A DNA stretch of 64,000 nt from Roseiarcus sp963741845 (lineage in GTDB: Bacteria > Pseudomonadota > Alphaproteobacteria > Rhizobiales > Beijerinckiaceae). The DNA lies in assembly GCA_963741845.1 (NCBI GenBank), contig CAVUJV010000010.1:62001-126000 (forward strand), given 5' to 3'. Shown in pieces: positions 1 through 8,766 of the stretch. Within the stretch, counting starts at the first letter, position 1. Every line of letters starts with the position of its first letter. The notes under the pieces are model-generated. The model was given only the letters and a program-made list of their open reading frames with translations. It was not told the DNA's origin and made no database searches. The position numbers and the translations under genes are program-made.

Positions 1-164
1 GCACGGTCAATCCCGACATGATGGATTCGAACGCCAGATCGCTCGTCCGCTATGCGGAGCCCGACGAGATCGCCGACGCCGTCGCTTTTCTCGCAGGACC
101 TCGCGCGAAATTCATCAACGGGCAGGTGATCCGGGTCGACGGCGGGCTGTCGCTGTTTCCCTGA
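1..164 (+). CDS. SDR family oxidoreductase, C-terminal fragment
   Basis: This is the last ~54 codons of a gene that begins before the window (reading frame from base 3). The end, with NGQVIRVDGG followed by a short hydrophobic tail, is the classical C-terminus of short-chain dehydrogenases/reductases of the FabG type, where the INGQ/VDGG segment lies beside the NAD(P) cofactor pocket. An upstream stretch with EPDEIADAVAFLAG is the usual SDR helix before it. The substrate cannot be told from this piece. It converges on the next gene across a GC-rich hairpin. Confidence 0.8.
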   Translation, partial: TVNPDMMDSNARSLVRYAEPDEIADAVAFLAGPRAKFINGQVIRVDGGLSLFP

Positions 165-174
165 GCCGTGGCGA

Positions 175-199
175 CGCGGCTGGCGCTCGGCCAGCCGCG
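175..199. terminator. Hairpin between convergent genes
   Basis: A perfect 10-base inverted repeat (CGCGGCTGGC, 5-base loop, GCCAGCCGCG) lies between the stop of the SDR gene and the stop of the SRPBCC gene. No T-run follows on either strand, so a bidirectional terminator is an inference from position and stem strength only. Confidence 0.4.
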
Positions 200-215
200 C
201 CCGGATGAAGGTCCG

Positions 216-678
216 CTATTTCGCGAGACTGTCGGCGCCGGCCTTGTAGATGCCGTCGATCACCTTCTTCGCGTCGGCGTCGCTCGCGCCCTTGGCGTCA
301 TATTTTCCGGTCCAGACGACGACCGAGCCGGACCCCGAAGGCTCGACCATAAGCGTCGAGTGATAGTTGGCGACGGGCAGCGGACCGCTCAGGATCGTGT
401 AGGTATAGGAGCGGGCCTTATCGTCCCGGCTTTCGAGATGCTCGACGATGACCGCGCCGTCGTTCGTCTTCAGAGTGCGGGTCTTGCCGTCCGCTGACAG
501 CGAGCAGGTCACGCCGGGCAGCCATTTTCCAATTCCGCAGAAGTCGCCGACCTTCGCCCATACCGCGTCCGGGGAGGATGCCGACTCGGCCTTGTAGCTC
601 GAATTCAAGGGCCAGCGCTGGCGAGGCCAGCGAAGCGGCCAGGGCGACGCCGGCCGCAATGACGAAAGCATTTCTCAT
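216..678 (-). CDS. SRPBCC family (MxaD/polyketide cyclase-like) exported protein, frameshifted
   Basis: A small START/Bet v1-like ligand-binding fold protein, expected ~153 residues. The start at 678 follows a strong AAGGAGG ribosome site and opens a signal peptide (MRNAFVIAAGVALAASLAS) cut near ALA-LEF. About 25 codons in, near base 598-601, the reading frame changes: the exported N-terminus is in one frame and the SRPBCC body (SYKAESASSPDAVWAKVGDF, then GKWLPGV and the C-terminal YKAGADSLAK helix) in another. Total length is one base over a multiple of three, so removing one base restores a continuous periplasmic protein. Family members are called MxaD-like or polyketide cyclase-like; no ligand can be assigned. 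It stands alone and is transcribed toward the SDR gene. Confidence 0.72.
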
Positions 679-775
679 ATCGCGTTTCCTCCTTGGGTTC
701 TCGCCTGTCCCGGCGAGCCCGGAGGGATTGTTGACGCCGGGAGCCTTCGTGGCAAGCCCGCGCATCGCACGCGCT

Positions 776-1354
776 CTACCCCACGAGCGGCAGAACCGCC
801 GGGGCGAAGAATCCGAAGGCGAGCAGCGCCGCGCCCACCACGCCGAGCGCCGCGCTGAACCAGATGAGCAGCGAGACGTCGGTGATGATCGCGGCCGAAG
901 CCAGAACGATGGCGATCTGCGCCAGTCCGCTGCCGAACTCGTAATGCTGCAGCCGCCGGTTTGCGAGTTCGCGCGCCTCGACCGCCGCGTTGGCGCGTTC
1001 CTGGATGGCGCCGAGACTGTCTTCCGGCTTGGCCGGGTCCTTTTGCAGCCGCGCCGCGGTCGCGTTGAGGTCGGCGAGGACTTTCTCGATGGCGCCCTGC
1101 GCGTCCGGGGCGGCGGCGGCCTTCTGCGCTTCGACGGTCCGCGCCGCGGTCTGCACCACCGTCTCGCGGATGCGCTTGGCCTGATAGAAGTTGAAGAGGT
1201 CGGACGCCTCGATGTTCTTTTCGATCGACAGGTGCTGCGCCTGCTTGGAACCCGCCTCGGCCAAAGCCAGCAGCAGGGCCAGAACGGCGATGATCAGCGC
1301 GACCCTGCGATCCTTTTCCTTCGCTTCGATCGCCTCTTCCGCAGGCTCCGCCAT
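776..1354 (-). CDS. DUF4337 family membrane protein
   Basis: A 192-residue protein with the DUF4337 layout: a short charged N-terminus (MAEPAEEAIEAKEKDRR), a transmembrane helix at about residues 17-33, a long soluble, Ala/Gln/Glu-rich helical stretch (about 35-135), then two more hydrophobic helices to the end (AIVLASAAIITDVSLLIWF and ALGVVGAALLAFGFFAP). The in-frame methionine at 1354 is preferred because the frame upstream of it reads like low-complexity antisense of the hisS end and lacks a sensible start. Function is unknown for the family; the topology suggests an inner-membrane protein with a soluble coiled loop. Confidence 0.75.
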   Translation of the reverse strand: MAEPAEEAIEAKEKDRRVALIIAVLALLLALAEAGSKQAQHLSIEKNIEASDLFNFYQAKRIRETVVQTAARTVEAQKAAAAPDAQGAIEKVLADLNATAARLQKDPAKPEDSLGAIQERANAAVEARELANRRLQHYEFGSGLAQIAIVLASAAIITDVSLLIWFSAALGVVGAALLAFGFFAPAVLPLVG

Positions 1355-1418
1355 GGCTGTCGCTCCCAATGGATTTCGGTCTGCCGCGCCGTCCGAACGT
1401 CGCGGCCGGCTCGAATGC

Positions 1419-3006
1419 TTACTCCCGCGCCAGCACCTCGCGCACGCGCGCGACAAGCTCGCTCTCGGGCGCGGCGAATTGCGCGCGCTGGCGAAGCTCC
1501 AGATAGTCGGCGCGGTCCTTCGTGCTCTTCGCGAGTTCGGCGCCGAGCTTGAGGTCGCGGATCGTCACCTGCGGGCCGCCGGGCGCGTCGCGCTCGTTCG
1601 AGCCCTGAATGACGGCGACGCGGCTTCTGCGCCTGTCGGCGTATTTGAGCTGCGCGTTCATGCCGCCCGAGCCCAGATAAAGCTCGGCCGCGATGCCCGC
1701 GCCGCGCAGCGAAGCGACGAGCCGCTGATAATTGGCCATCGACTTCTCGTCGCGGTCGAGCGCCAGCACGACGACCGGACCGGGCGCCTCCGCCGCCGCG
1801 ACGATGGGGCTTTTGATCGCGCGCAGCGCCGCGAGCAGGCGCGACACGCCGATCGAGAAGCCGGTCGCGGGCACGGGCTCCTCGCGGAAGCGCGCGACGA
1901 GCCCGTCATAGCGCCCGCCGCCGCCGACCGAGCCGAAGCGGATCGGCCGTCCGTCCTCGCCCGTGCACCTCGAAGGTCAGCTCCGCCTCGAAGACCGGGC
2001 CTGTGTAATATTCGAGGCCGCGCACGACGGAGGGGTCGATGCGGATGCGATCCGCACCATACCCGGCTCCGCGCACGAGCTTCTCGATCTGCACGAGTTC
2101 TTTCAGCCCTTCGTTCTCGGCGCCTTGGACGGGCAGATTGCCGGCAGCGCCCCCACCGACCCTGGCGCCCTCATCTTGCTCGGGCGTGGGCGGGCGCTCG
2201 CCCTCGGCGCCGTCGCCGAATCGCACACTCGCGTCCTGACTGACGACGCGATTGACCAAGCCGCCATTCACGAGGTCGAGCACGTGCTCGATATGGTTTT
2301 CATCCAGCCCCGCGCCCTTCGTAAAATCGCCGCTCTCGTCCTTGCGTCCCGCGCCAAGCAGCGCGCGCACGCCTTCGGGGCCCAGCCGGTCGAGCTTGTC
2401 GATGGCGCGCAGCACGGTCAGGCGCCGCCCCGCGTTCTCCTCGCCGCCGAGGCCGATGGCCTCCATCACGCCGTCCAGCACCTTCCGGTTGTTGACCTTG
2501 ACGACATAGTCGCCGCGCTTGATGCCCAGCGCTTCGAGGCAGTCGGCGGCCATCATGCAGATCTCGGCGTCGGCGGCGACGGTTCCCGCGCCGACCGTGT
2601 CGGCGTCGAACTGCATGAACTGGCGGTAGCGCCCCGGTCCCGGCTTCTCGTTGCGGAACACCCAGCCCGCGCGATAGCTGCGATAGGGCTTCGGCAAGCG
2701 GTCGTAATGCTCCGCGACATAGCGGGCGAGCGGCGCGGTGAGGTCATAGCGCAGCGACAGCCATTGCTCGTCGTCGTCCTTGAAGGAGAAGACGCCCTCG
2801 TTCGGCCGGTCCTGATCGGGCAGGAACTTTCCGAGCGCCTCCGTATATTCGATGAAGGGCGTCTCGACCGCCTCGAAGCCGTAGAGCGTATAGACCTCGC
2901 GGATCTTCGCCATCATGCTTTCGGCCGCGGCGATGTCGGCTGCGTCCCGGTCGATCAGTCCGCGCGGCAGGGCCGCCCGGACGCGCGCTTTCGTTTCGTC
3001 GGTCAT
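1419..3006 (-). CDS. hisS: Histidyl-tRNA synthetase (frameshifted near 1960)
   Basis: Class II aminoacyl-tRNA synthetase charging tRNA-His. The N-terminal part shows the HisS fold: LPRGLIDR, motif 2 (YRAGWVFRNEKPGPGRYRQF), and the histidine-specific motif LEYYTGPVFEAEL. Just after this, near base 1960, the frame changes. The other frame gives DGRPIRFGSVGGGGRYDGL, the expected next motif, and then the anticodon-binding domain down to VREVLARE. A GGG read where GG is expected accounts for it; length is one base over a multiple of three, giving ~528 residues. It is essential, so an assembly error is much more likely than a broken gene. Confidence 0.9.
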
Positions 3007-3019
3007 CGGATTTCAGCTT

Positions 3020-3710
3020 TCAGAAGAATCCCGCGGCGATGTTGATCGCGAGCGCGAGGATGATGGTGTTGTAGAAAAAGGACACGACGCTCTGGATCGC
3101 CACGATGCGGCGCATCCGCGAGGACGTGACGTTCACGTCGGACGAGGCGAAGGTGCAGCCGATGGCGAAGGCCTGATAGAAGAACTCGATCCAGCCCGGC
3201 GTCTCCGTTTTCGGGAAGTCGAGGCCCGCGCGCAGCTGCCATGCGCGCGGCTCGAAATAGACGCCGGCGTAGTGCAGGGCGAACATCGTGTTGATGAAGG
3301 TCCAGGAGGAGAGAATCGAGGCCGCGACCAGCGCCAAGATGCGCCGCCTTCTGCCAAGCCATGCATGTCCTTGACCGGGACCGAGCTCCCAGACGATGGC
3401 GGCCAGCGACGCGCCGCTCGAAACGAGTTCCGAGCAGGAGGAGCGTCCACTGGTTCTCGTCCTCGACGTGAGCGTGCTTCAGGACGCTCTCCTTCGGGCC
3501 GGAGATCATGATCGCGACCAGGACGAGGAAGGTCCAGGCGCCGACGTTCCACGCGATCAGCAGCCGCGTCGGCTCGCGCAGGCTCCCGGGCGTGAGCAGA
3601 TAGGCGACGACCATCAGGCCCGCGCCGATCAGCAGGCGCGGACGATGGGTGAAGCTCCTGAGGACGCCCCCCGACGCCTGCTCGGCCCCGGACGGCGGCG
3701 GGTCGGACAT
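3020..3710 (-). CDS. DUF1345 family membrane protein, multiply frameshifted
   Basis: A membrane protein of the DUF1345 family, function unknown. The N-terminal third has two transmembrane segments (LLIGAGLMVVAYLLTPG; WNVGAWTFLVLVAIMISG) and ends in HVEDENQWTLLLL. The C-terminal part has the family signature SWTFINTMFALHYAGVYF and a last hydrophobic helix. Between about 3330 and 3420 the homology passes through all three frames (SLAAIVWELG, then PVKDMHGLAEG, then ALVAASILSS). Removing four single bases gives a continuous ~228-residue protein matching the family. Four insertions in ~90 bases is the densest error patch in the window. It ends 13 bases before hisS begins on the same strand. Confidence 0.7.
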
Positions 3711-3911
3711 GCGGAACCGCTCGGAAATGGAAAATAGGCGCCTGCCTTGCCCGACCCGGCGCGGAGGGTCAAGCGGCGCCGCGCCGCGGCGGAACCCTTC
3801 GTTTCTGCAATGGTTCTAATCTTGTCCCGAGGCGATTGACTTGAAACCGCGCGCCGCCTCATGACCCTTCTTGCGCAAGGCAGGCGCGAATGGCGTAGGA
3901 GTAGAGCCTCC

Positions 3912-4436
3912 ATGATCTCCGAGGCGACGCGCACGACCGAAGGGCGTTTGCGCCATGTCGACAGCAGCGCGTTCCGCCACGCGATGCGCTCGCTCGCGTC
4001 GGGCGTGGCCATCATCGCTTCGGGCGAGAATGACGACCGGGTCGGCGCGACGGTGACGTCGCTCGCTTCGCTGTCGCTCACGCCTCCGACCCTCATCCTT
4101 TCGCTTTCGCGCGCCTCCTCGACGCTGGCCGGCCTCAGAAAAAACGGATCATTCTCGGCCAATGTGCTGGCGGCGCGGCACGAATTTCTGGCCGACCGGT
4201 TCAGCGGCCGCTCCGGCCATCACGGCGCGAAGCGTTTCGAGGATCAGCGCTGGACCCACGGCGCAACGGGCTCGCCGATCCTCATCGACGCGCTCGTCTC
4301 CTTCGACTGCTATGTCGAGGAGATCCTGGACCGGCACTCGCACGCCATCGTGCTGGGCTCGGTGATCGCCACCGCCGAAGGGCCGGACGAGCCGGCGCTC
4401 GTCCATTGGCGGGGCGTCTTCGCGCCCTCGAAGTAA
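3912..4436 (+). CDS. Flavin reductase-like (DIM6/NTAB) protein
   Basis: A ~174-residue protein of the flavin reductase-like FMN-binding split-barrel family. Family members reduce free FMN/FAD with NAD(P)H to feed two-component monooxygenases. The N-terminal FRHAMRSLASGVAIIASG is the typical opening, followed by GATVTSLASLSLTPPTLILS (the flavin-phosphate-binding region) and SFSANVLAARHEFLADRFSG. The methionine at 3912 is chosen over an upstream one at 3861 because the homology begins just after it and GGAG lies upstream. No monooxygenase partner is adjacent, so its client is unknown. It converges on the sigma-factor gene. Confidence 0.8.
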   Translation: MISEATRTTEGRLRHVDSSAFRHAMRSLASGVAIIASGENDDRVGATVTSLASLSLTPPTLILSLSRASSTLAGLRKNGSFSANVLAARHEFLADRFSGRSGHHGAKRFEDQRWTHGATGSPILIDALVSFDCYVEEILDRHSHAIVLGSVIATAEGPDEPALVHWRGVFAPSK

Positions 4437-4470
4437 CCGTTTCCGCAAGCAACCCGGATGGAGCCCGGCC

Positions 4471-5334
4471 TTAGTGAAGGTGTCGGAGCTTGTCGGGGTT
4501 CCGCACGACATAAACGGCCGTGACGAGGCCGTTCTCGATTTCGAGCGCCGTGGTCTGAAGCTCGCCATCCAACTCGCGAGTCACGATCCCCGGCAAGCCA
4601 TTGACGAAGGCGATCCGCACGAGATCGGAGCTATGCCGCGCGTAGACCGTGGCGAGCGCTTCGAACAGCTTCATGGCTTCTTCCGCGCCCCAGAGCGGGC
4701 GCTTGATGGCAGGCCGCTTGCCGCCGCCGTCGGCGTGGACGCTCACGTCGGCCGAGAGCATGGCCCGCAGCGCGGTCATGTCGCCGTTCCGCGAAGCCCG
4801 AAAGAAGGCTTCCGCCAGCTCCAGCCCGCGTTGCTTCTCCACCGGAAAGCGCGCTCGCTGTTCACGGACATGCACGCGGGCCCGGCTTGCGAGCTGCCGG
4901 CAGGCGGCGGGATCACGCTCGATCGTGGTCGCCACCTCGTCGAACTCCAGCCCGAACACGTCGTGCAACAGAAAGGCCGCACGCTCGAGCGGCGACAGGC
5001 GTTCGAGCGCCAGCATCAGCGGCAGGGTCACATCGTCGACTTCCTCCTCGTTCTCCACCACCGGGTCGGGAAGCCACGGGCCGATGTAAGTCTCGCGGTT
5101 TCGGCGCGCGGACTTCAGTTGATCGAGGCAGAGCCGCGTAACCGTGCGGCGCAGGAAAGCCTCAGGCTCGCGCACCTGAGAGCGGTCGGCCTTCATCCAG
5201 CGGATGAAGGCCTCCTGCACTGCGTCCTCGGCGTCGGCGACGGAGCCGAGCATCCGGTAGGCGACGCGCACCAGTTTTGGACGCAGCGGATCGAACGTTT
5301 CCGCTGCGTGGGCTGAAGCGCGGGGCGGCGTCAC
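4471..5334 (-). CDS. ECF41-type RNA polymerase sigma factor with SnoaL-like C-terminus
   Basis: An extracytoplasmic-function sigma factor of 287 residues. Region 2 (LVRVAYRMLGSVADAEDAVQ) and region 4 (LSPLERAAFLLHDVFGLEF) are followed by a ~100-residue SnoaL-like extension. Two marks of the ECF41 group are visible: a WLPDP motif (family: WLPEP) in the linker after region 2 and DGGGK in the extension. In this group the extension is fused in cis and modulates activity, and no separate membrane anti-sigma is usual; none is seen here. The GTG start at 5334 overlaps the stop of the upstream gene (GTGA), so both are translated from one message. ECF41 genes are commonly linked to a carboxymuconolactone decarboxylase-like gene, as here. 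Confidence 0.9.
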   Translation of the reverse strand: MTPPRASAHAAETFDPLRPKLVRVAYRMLGSVADAEDAVQEAFIRWMKADRSQVREPEAFLRRTVTRLCLDQLKSARRNRETYIGPWLPDPVVENEEEVDDVTLPLMLALERLSPLERAAFLLHDVFGLEFDEVATTIERDPAACRQLASRARVHVREQRARFPVEKQRGLELAEAFFRASRNGDMTALRAMLSADVSVHADGGGKRPAIKRPLWGAEEAMKLFEALATVYARHSSDLVRIAFVNGLPGIVTRELDGELQTTALEIENGLVTAVYVVRNPDKLRHLH

Positions 5335-5789
5335 GCGGCTGCCCTCGCCACAGGCCGATCGGCCCACAGGCTGAACCCGACCGCGAGCCGGTTCCAGCCG
5401 TTGATGACGTTGATCACGAGCGTCAGCGCGATCTGTTCGTCCTCGCGAAAATGCGCCTTGAGCTCCTGGCGGGCCGTTTCCAGCATGGGTCCCTCGGACA
5501 GACGCGTCAGCGCGTCCGTCCAACCCAGCGCCGCGCGCTCGCGCTCCGTATAGCATGGCGCCTCGCGCCAGGCCGGCAGAAGGTCCAGGCGCTGTTCCGT
5601 CTCGCCCTTCGCGCGCGCCGCGACCACGTGCATGTTGAGGCAATTGGCGCAGCCGTTGATCTGCGAGGCGCGGATTTTCACGAGTTCGGCCAGCTTCGGA
5701 TCGAGGCCGGCGTTGAGGGCGAGCGAGGCCTCCATCCAGGTCTTCATCAGCGCGGGAGCGGCGGCAAAAGGGTCAAGCCTTGCGGACAT
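5331..5789 (-). CDS. Carboxymuconolactone decarboxylase / AhpD-like protein
   Basis: A 152-residue all-helical CMD/AhpD-family protein. The redox signature NGCANCLNMH supplies a CxxC pair and histidine as in AhpD-like peroxidase-coupled disulfide reductases. The start at 5789 is preferred over 5822 since AAAGGA lies about 8 bases before it. The gene is first in a two-gene unit with the ECF41 sigma factor, overlapping it by 4 bases. In studied ECF41 systems the sigma factor activates the promoter of this linked gene, so this is probably the main target as well as the operon partner; that is inference here. The substrate is unknown. Confidence 0.85.
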   Translation of the reverse strand: MSARLDPFAAAPALMKTWMEASLALNAGLDPKLAELVKIRASQINGCANCLNMHVVAARAKGETEQRLDLLPAWREAPCYTERERAALGWTDALTRLSEGPMLETARQELKAHFREDEQIALTLVINVINGWNRLAVGFSLWADRPVARAAA

Positions 5790-5876
5790 GGGATCGGTTC
5801 CTTTCGTTGTCATCGTCCCCATGACGAGCGAGGGAGCGCCGCGTGTGACATGTTCCCGATCTTTTTTGCGAGCCCC

Positions 5877-7187
5877 TTACGGAACCTCCGCGATGGCGTG
5901 GAAGAACGAGCCGGTGACGAGGCCGCGCCGCGATCCGGCGGGCTTTGGGGCCGCGCCATAGGCGTCGGTCACGAAGGCGAAGGGCGCGTCGCCCTCGGAA
6001 GCGATCGTCGCATAGTGGAACTCATGCCCCCGCACGAGGGCGCCCGCGGGCCCCAGCGCGCAGGCCTCGGCAAGCCGCGCCTCCCGGTAGCCGAGGGTCA
6101 TGCGGCGCTTCGCGAAGCTCGTCTCGACCGGCAGAAGCCCCGCCATGCGGTGGGCGGCGCCCGAGGCGTCGGTGAGCGCCGCGCCGAGCGTCATATAGCC
6201 CCCGCATTCGCCATGCACGGGCCGGGTCCCGGCGAAGCGGCGCAGGCCGTCGAGAAAGCGGCCAGCCGCCGCGAGGCGTCCGGCGTGCAGTTCGGGATAG
6301 CCGCCCGGCAGCCAGCAGGCGTCGCAGTCCTCCGGCGGCGGCTCGTCGGCGAGCGGCGAGAAGGGGACGATCTCGGCGCCCGCCGCCCGCCAGCCGCGAA
6401 CGACATGCGGATAGAGGAAGGAAAAGGCGGCGTCGCGGGCGAGCGCGATGCGCTGGCCGGGCGGCGGCAAGGCCGGGGCGGAAGCGTTGGCGTTGATCGC
6501 CAGCTCTGAGGCGAGGGCGAGAACGCGGCCGCAATCGACATGGCGCTCGACGAAATCGGCCAGCGCTTCGAGCCGCGCCTCCAGCCCTTCCGTCTCGTGC
6601 GCCTGCACAAGGCCGAGATGCCGCTCGGGCAGGACGATCGCCTCCTCGCGGGGCAGCGCGCCGACCACGGGCAGGCCGAGGGCTTCGATCGCGTCCGCGA
6701 CGAGGCGGCGGTGGCGTTCGCTGCCGACCCGGTTGACGACGACGCCTGCGATCGCGAGTCGCGGGTCATAGGCCGCGAGCCCCTTCACGACCGCCGCGGC
6801 CGACTGGGCCTGTCCCGAGACGTCGATCACGGCGAGGACGGGCATGCCGAGCGCGGCGGCGACATCCGCCGAAGCGCCGCTGCGGCCTTCCGGCGCCGGA
6901 ACGCCGTCGAAGAGCCCCATCGAGGCCTCGCAGAGCGTGAGCGCCGCTCCCGCCGAAGCCCCGGCGGCGAGGCTCCGCAGGAGGCTCGGCGGCATGGCCC
7001 AGGAATCGAGATTGACGCCCTCCGCGCCGCAGGCTGCGGCGTGGAAGGCGGGGTCGATATAGTCGGGGCCGGATTTGAGGCCGACGACCGCGACGCCCCG
7101 GCGCCGGAAGGCGCGCAGAAGCCCGAGCGTCAGCGTCGTCTTGCCGCTGCCCGAGCGCGGCGCGGCGATCATGAGACCCCGGGTCAC
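5877..7187 (-). CDS. cobB: Hydrogenobyrinic acid a,c-diamide synthase (cobyrinate a,c-diamide synthase)
   Basis: Amidates the a and c side chains of hydrogenobyrinate using glutamine and ATP, the step before cobalt insertion in the CobN route. The N-terminal dethiobiotin synthetase-like domain carries the P-loop APRSGSGKTT and DYIDPAFH. The C-terminal class I glutaminase domain carries the nucleophile motif HGECGGYM and GHEFHYA. About 436 residues, as usual. The start is taken as GTG at 7187, 5 codons before an ATG at 7172; an ATG at 7212 is also possible. It is transcribed away from cbiD, with one copy of the dispersed repeat filling the space between them. Confidence 0.93.
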   Translation of the reverse strand: MTRGLMIAAPRSGSGKTTLTLGLLRAFRRRGVAVVGLKSGPDYIDPAFHAAACGAEGVNLDSWAMPPSLLRSLAAGASAGAALTLCEASMGLFDGVPAPEGRSGASADVAAALGMPVLAVIDVSGQAQSAAAVVKGLAAYDPRLAIAGVVVNRVGSERHRRLVADAIEALGLPVVGALPREEAIVLPERHLGLVQAHETEGLEARLEALADFVERHVDCGRVLALASELAINANASAPALPPPGQRIALARDAAFSFLYPHVVRGWRAAGAEIVPFSPLADEPPPEDCDACWLPGGYPELHAGRLAAAGRFLDGLRRFAGTRPVHGECGGYMTLGAALTDASGAAHRMAGLLPVETSFAKRRMTLGYREARLAEACALGPAGALVRGHEFHYATIASEGDAPFAFVTDAYGAAPKPAGSRRGLVTGSFFHAIAEVP

Positions 7188-7220
7188 GCCGCGCCCCCGA
7201 GCCGCGGCCATCCGGAGTAT

Positions 7221-7590
7221 CCAAGAAAACAGGAAGGCCAGAACATTTTCTTCCGATTTTCCGGGATGCCCGGTATGATGCCTCGTCGTCGGCAAACCGG
7301 AAGCCGGCCATGCGCGAATCCGCCGAAGCCGGGACCATCCCGCGAGGCCGGTTCGCCGTCTTTCGGCCATCTTGTGGCCACCGTGAGGCCATCGAAGGCG
7401 CGTCGGCCGGAAGGAAATGTCAGCGCAAGCCCTTGAAAAGGCTCGATTCGCGGAAGGAAATGGCGCGTTTTCCCCCAGTTTTTCGGCTGGGATTCGGCCC
7501 GAAAACGCTGGTTTTCGTTCGAAACGCGCCGAAAACAGGCGCGCAAGGGCGCGAAATACGCGCAAAAACGCTGGCCGCTTTTCCTGGACG
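7221..7590 (+). repeat. Dispersed intergenic repeat, copy A (MITE-like?)
   Basis: A ~370-base stretch between the divergent cobB and cbiD genes that matches, imperfectly but collinearly and in the same orientation, a stretch at 27983-28345. The longest identical run is 30 bases (7407-7436 here). Shared blocks include ACATTTTCTTC, TATGATGCC, CGCGAGGC, TTTCGGCCAT and GATTCGCGGAAGGAA. Inside each copy GGAAGGAAATG occurs twice (second time with one change in copy B), ~43 bases apart. The ends (TCCAAGAAAACAGGAAGGCC at left; reverse complement of the right end TCCAGGAAAAGCGGCCAGC) look like imperfect terminal inverted repeats. No conserved reading frame is shared by the two copies. Identity as a non-autonomous element is inference. 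Confidence 0.7.
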
Positions 7591-7658
7591 GCGCCGCCGG
7601 CAGGGCGGCGGCCGGTTCGGTCTAGGCGCCTCTCCGGCGGCGGCCTAAAGCACGCCCC

Positions 7659-8759
7659 ATGAGCGAGTCCGAAACCGGCGCGCCGCTCCGGCGCGGATGG
7701 ACGACGGGCGCCTGCGCGAGCGGCGCGGCCCGCGCGGCCTTCGAGGCCCTGCTGACCGGCGTCTTCCCGGACCCCGTGCCCGTGGCCTTGCCGAAGGGCC
7801 TGAGGCCGGAATTCGCGCTCGCCGTCCATGACCTCGAAGAAGGGTTCGCCCGGGCCGGCATCGTCAAGGACGCCGGCGACGACCCGGATGTAACACATGG
7901 CGCGCTGATCGTGGCGAGGGTCGAGCGCGCGCCGCCCGGCTCGGGCGTGACCTTCCGGGCCGGCGAAGGCGTCGGCACGGTCACCCGTCCGGGCCTGCCC
8001 TTGCCCGTCGGCGAGCCGGCGATCAATCCCGCGCCCCGGGCGATGATCCGCGCCAATCTCGAAGAGGTGGCGGCGCGGCTCGGAACGAACCCGGACGCGG
8101 TGGTCGAGATCTCCGTGCCGGGAGGCGAGAGGATCGCCGAGCGCACGCTGAACGGCCGGCTCGGCATTCTGGGCGGCCTTTCGATCCTCGGCACGACCGG
8201 GGTCGTGGTGCCCTATTCCTGCGCGGCCTGGATCAATTCGATCCATCGCGGCGTGGATGTCGCACGCGCCAGCGGCCTCGCGCATATCGGCGCGGCGACG
8301 GGGGACGTTTCGGAAGGCGCCGTCCGCGCCCGCTACGGCCTGCCGGACCATGCGCTCATCGACATGGGGGACTTCGTCGGCGGCTTCCTGAAATACCTGC
8401 GCGCGCATCCGGTCGCGCGCGTCACGGTCGCCGGGGGGCCGGCCAAAATGGCGAAGCTCGCGGAGGGCCGGCTCGATCTTCATTCGAAGCGCGGGGCGGT
8501 TGATCTCGACGCGCTGGCGGCGTGGGCGGCCGGGGCAGGGGGAAGCCCGGCGCTGGCGGAGGCCATCGCGAAGGCCAACAGCGGCCTGCACGCCTTCGAG
8601 CTTGCGGCCGCGGCCGGGTTCGACCTGCCGGGCCTCGTCGCGGGCCGAGCCTGGGCGACGGCGGCGCGCGCGCTGAAGGGCGCGGCGGTCGAACTTGAAA
8701 TCATGGTGGTCGGCCGGGACGGGCGCCTGCTCGCGAGCACGGGGTTCCGGAGCGTGTGA
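7659..8759 (+). CDS. cbiD: Cobalt-precorrin-5B C1-methyltransferase CbiD
   Basis: S-adenosylmethionine-dependent methylation at C1 of the corrin ring. The protein (366 residues, usual length) opens with the CbiD signature RRGWTTGACASGAARAAFEA, has GVGTVTRPGL and a glycine-rich GGLSILGTTGVVVPYS near residues 171-186, and DMGDFVGGFLKY in the C-terminal half. CbiD is typical of the cobalt-early route but also stands in for CobF in several alphaproteobacteria that otherwise use the oxygen-dependent route; no cobF is seen in this window. It is intact, monocistronic on the plus strand, and converges on cobM with 7 bases between. Confidence 0.94.
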   Translation: MSESETGAPLRRGWTTGACASGAARAAFEALLTGVFPDPVPVALPKGLRPEFALAVHDLEEGFARAGIVKDAGDDPDVTHGALIVARVERAPPGSGVTFRAGEGVGTVTRPGLPLPVGEPAINPAPRAMIRANLEEVAARLGTNPDAVVEISVPGGERIAERTLNGRLGILGGLSILGTTGVVVPYSCAAWINSIHRGVDVARASGLAHIGAATGDVSEGAVRARYGLPDHALIDMGDFVGGFLKYLRAHPVARVTVAGGPAKMAKLAEGRLDLHSKRGAVDLDALAAWAAGAGGSPALAEAIAKANSGLHAFELAAAAGFDLPGLVAGRAWATAARALKGAAVELEIMVVGRDGRLLASTGFRSV

Positions 8760-8766
8760 GGCTTTG

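Noticed and set aside
7310..7662. Short ORFs within repeat copy A
   Set aside because: The corresponding frames in copy B are interrupted, so the two copies share no coding frame; the similarity is at the DNA level.
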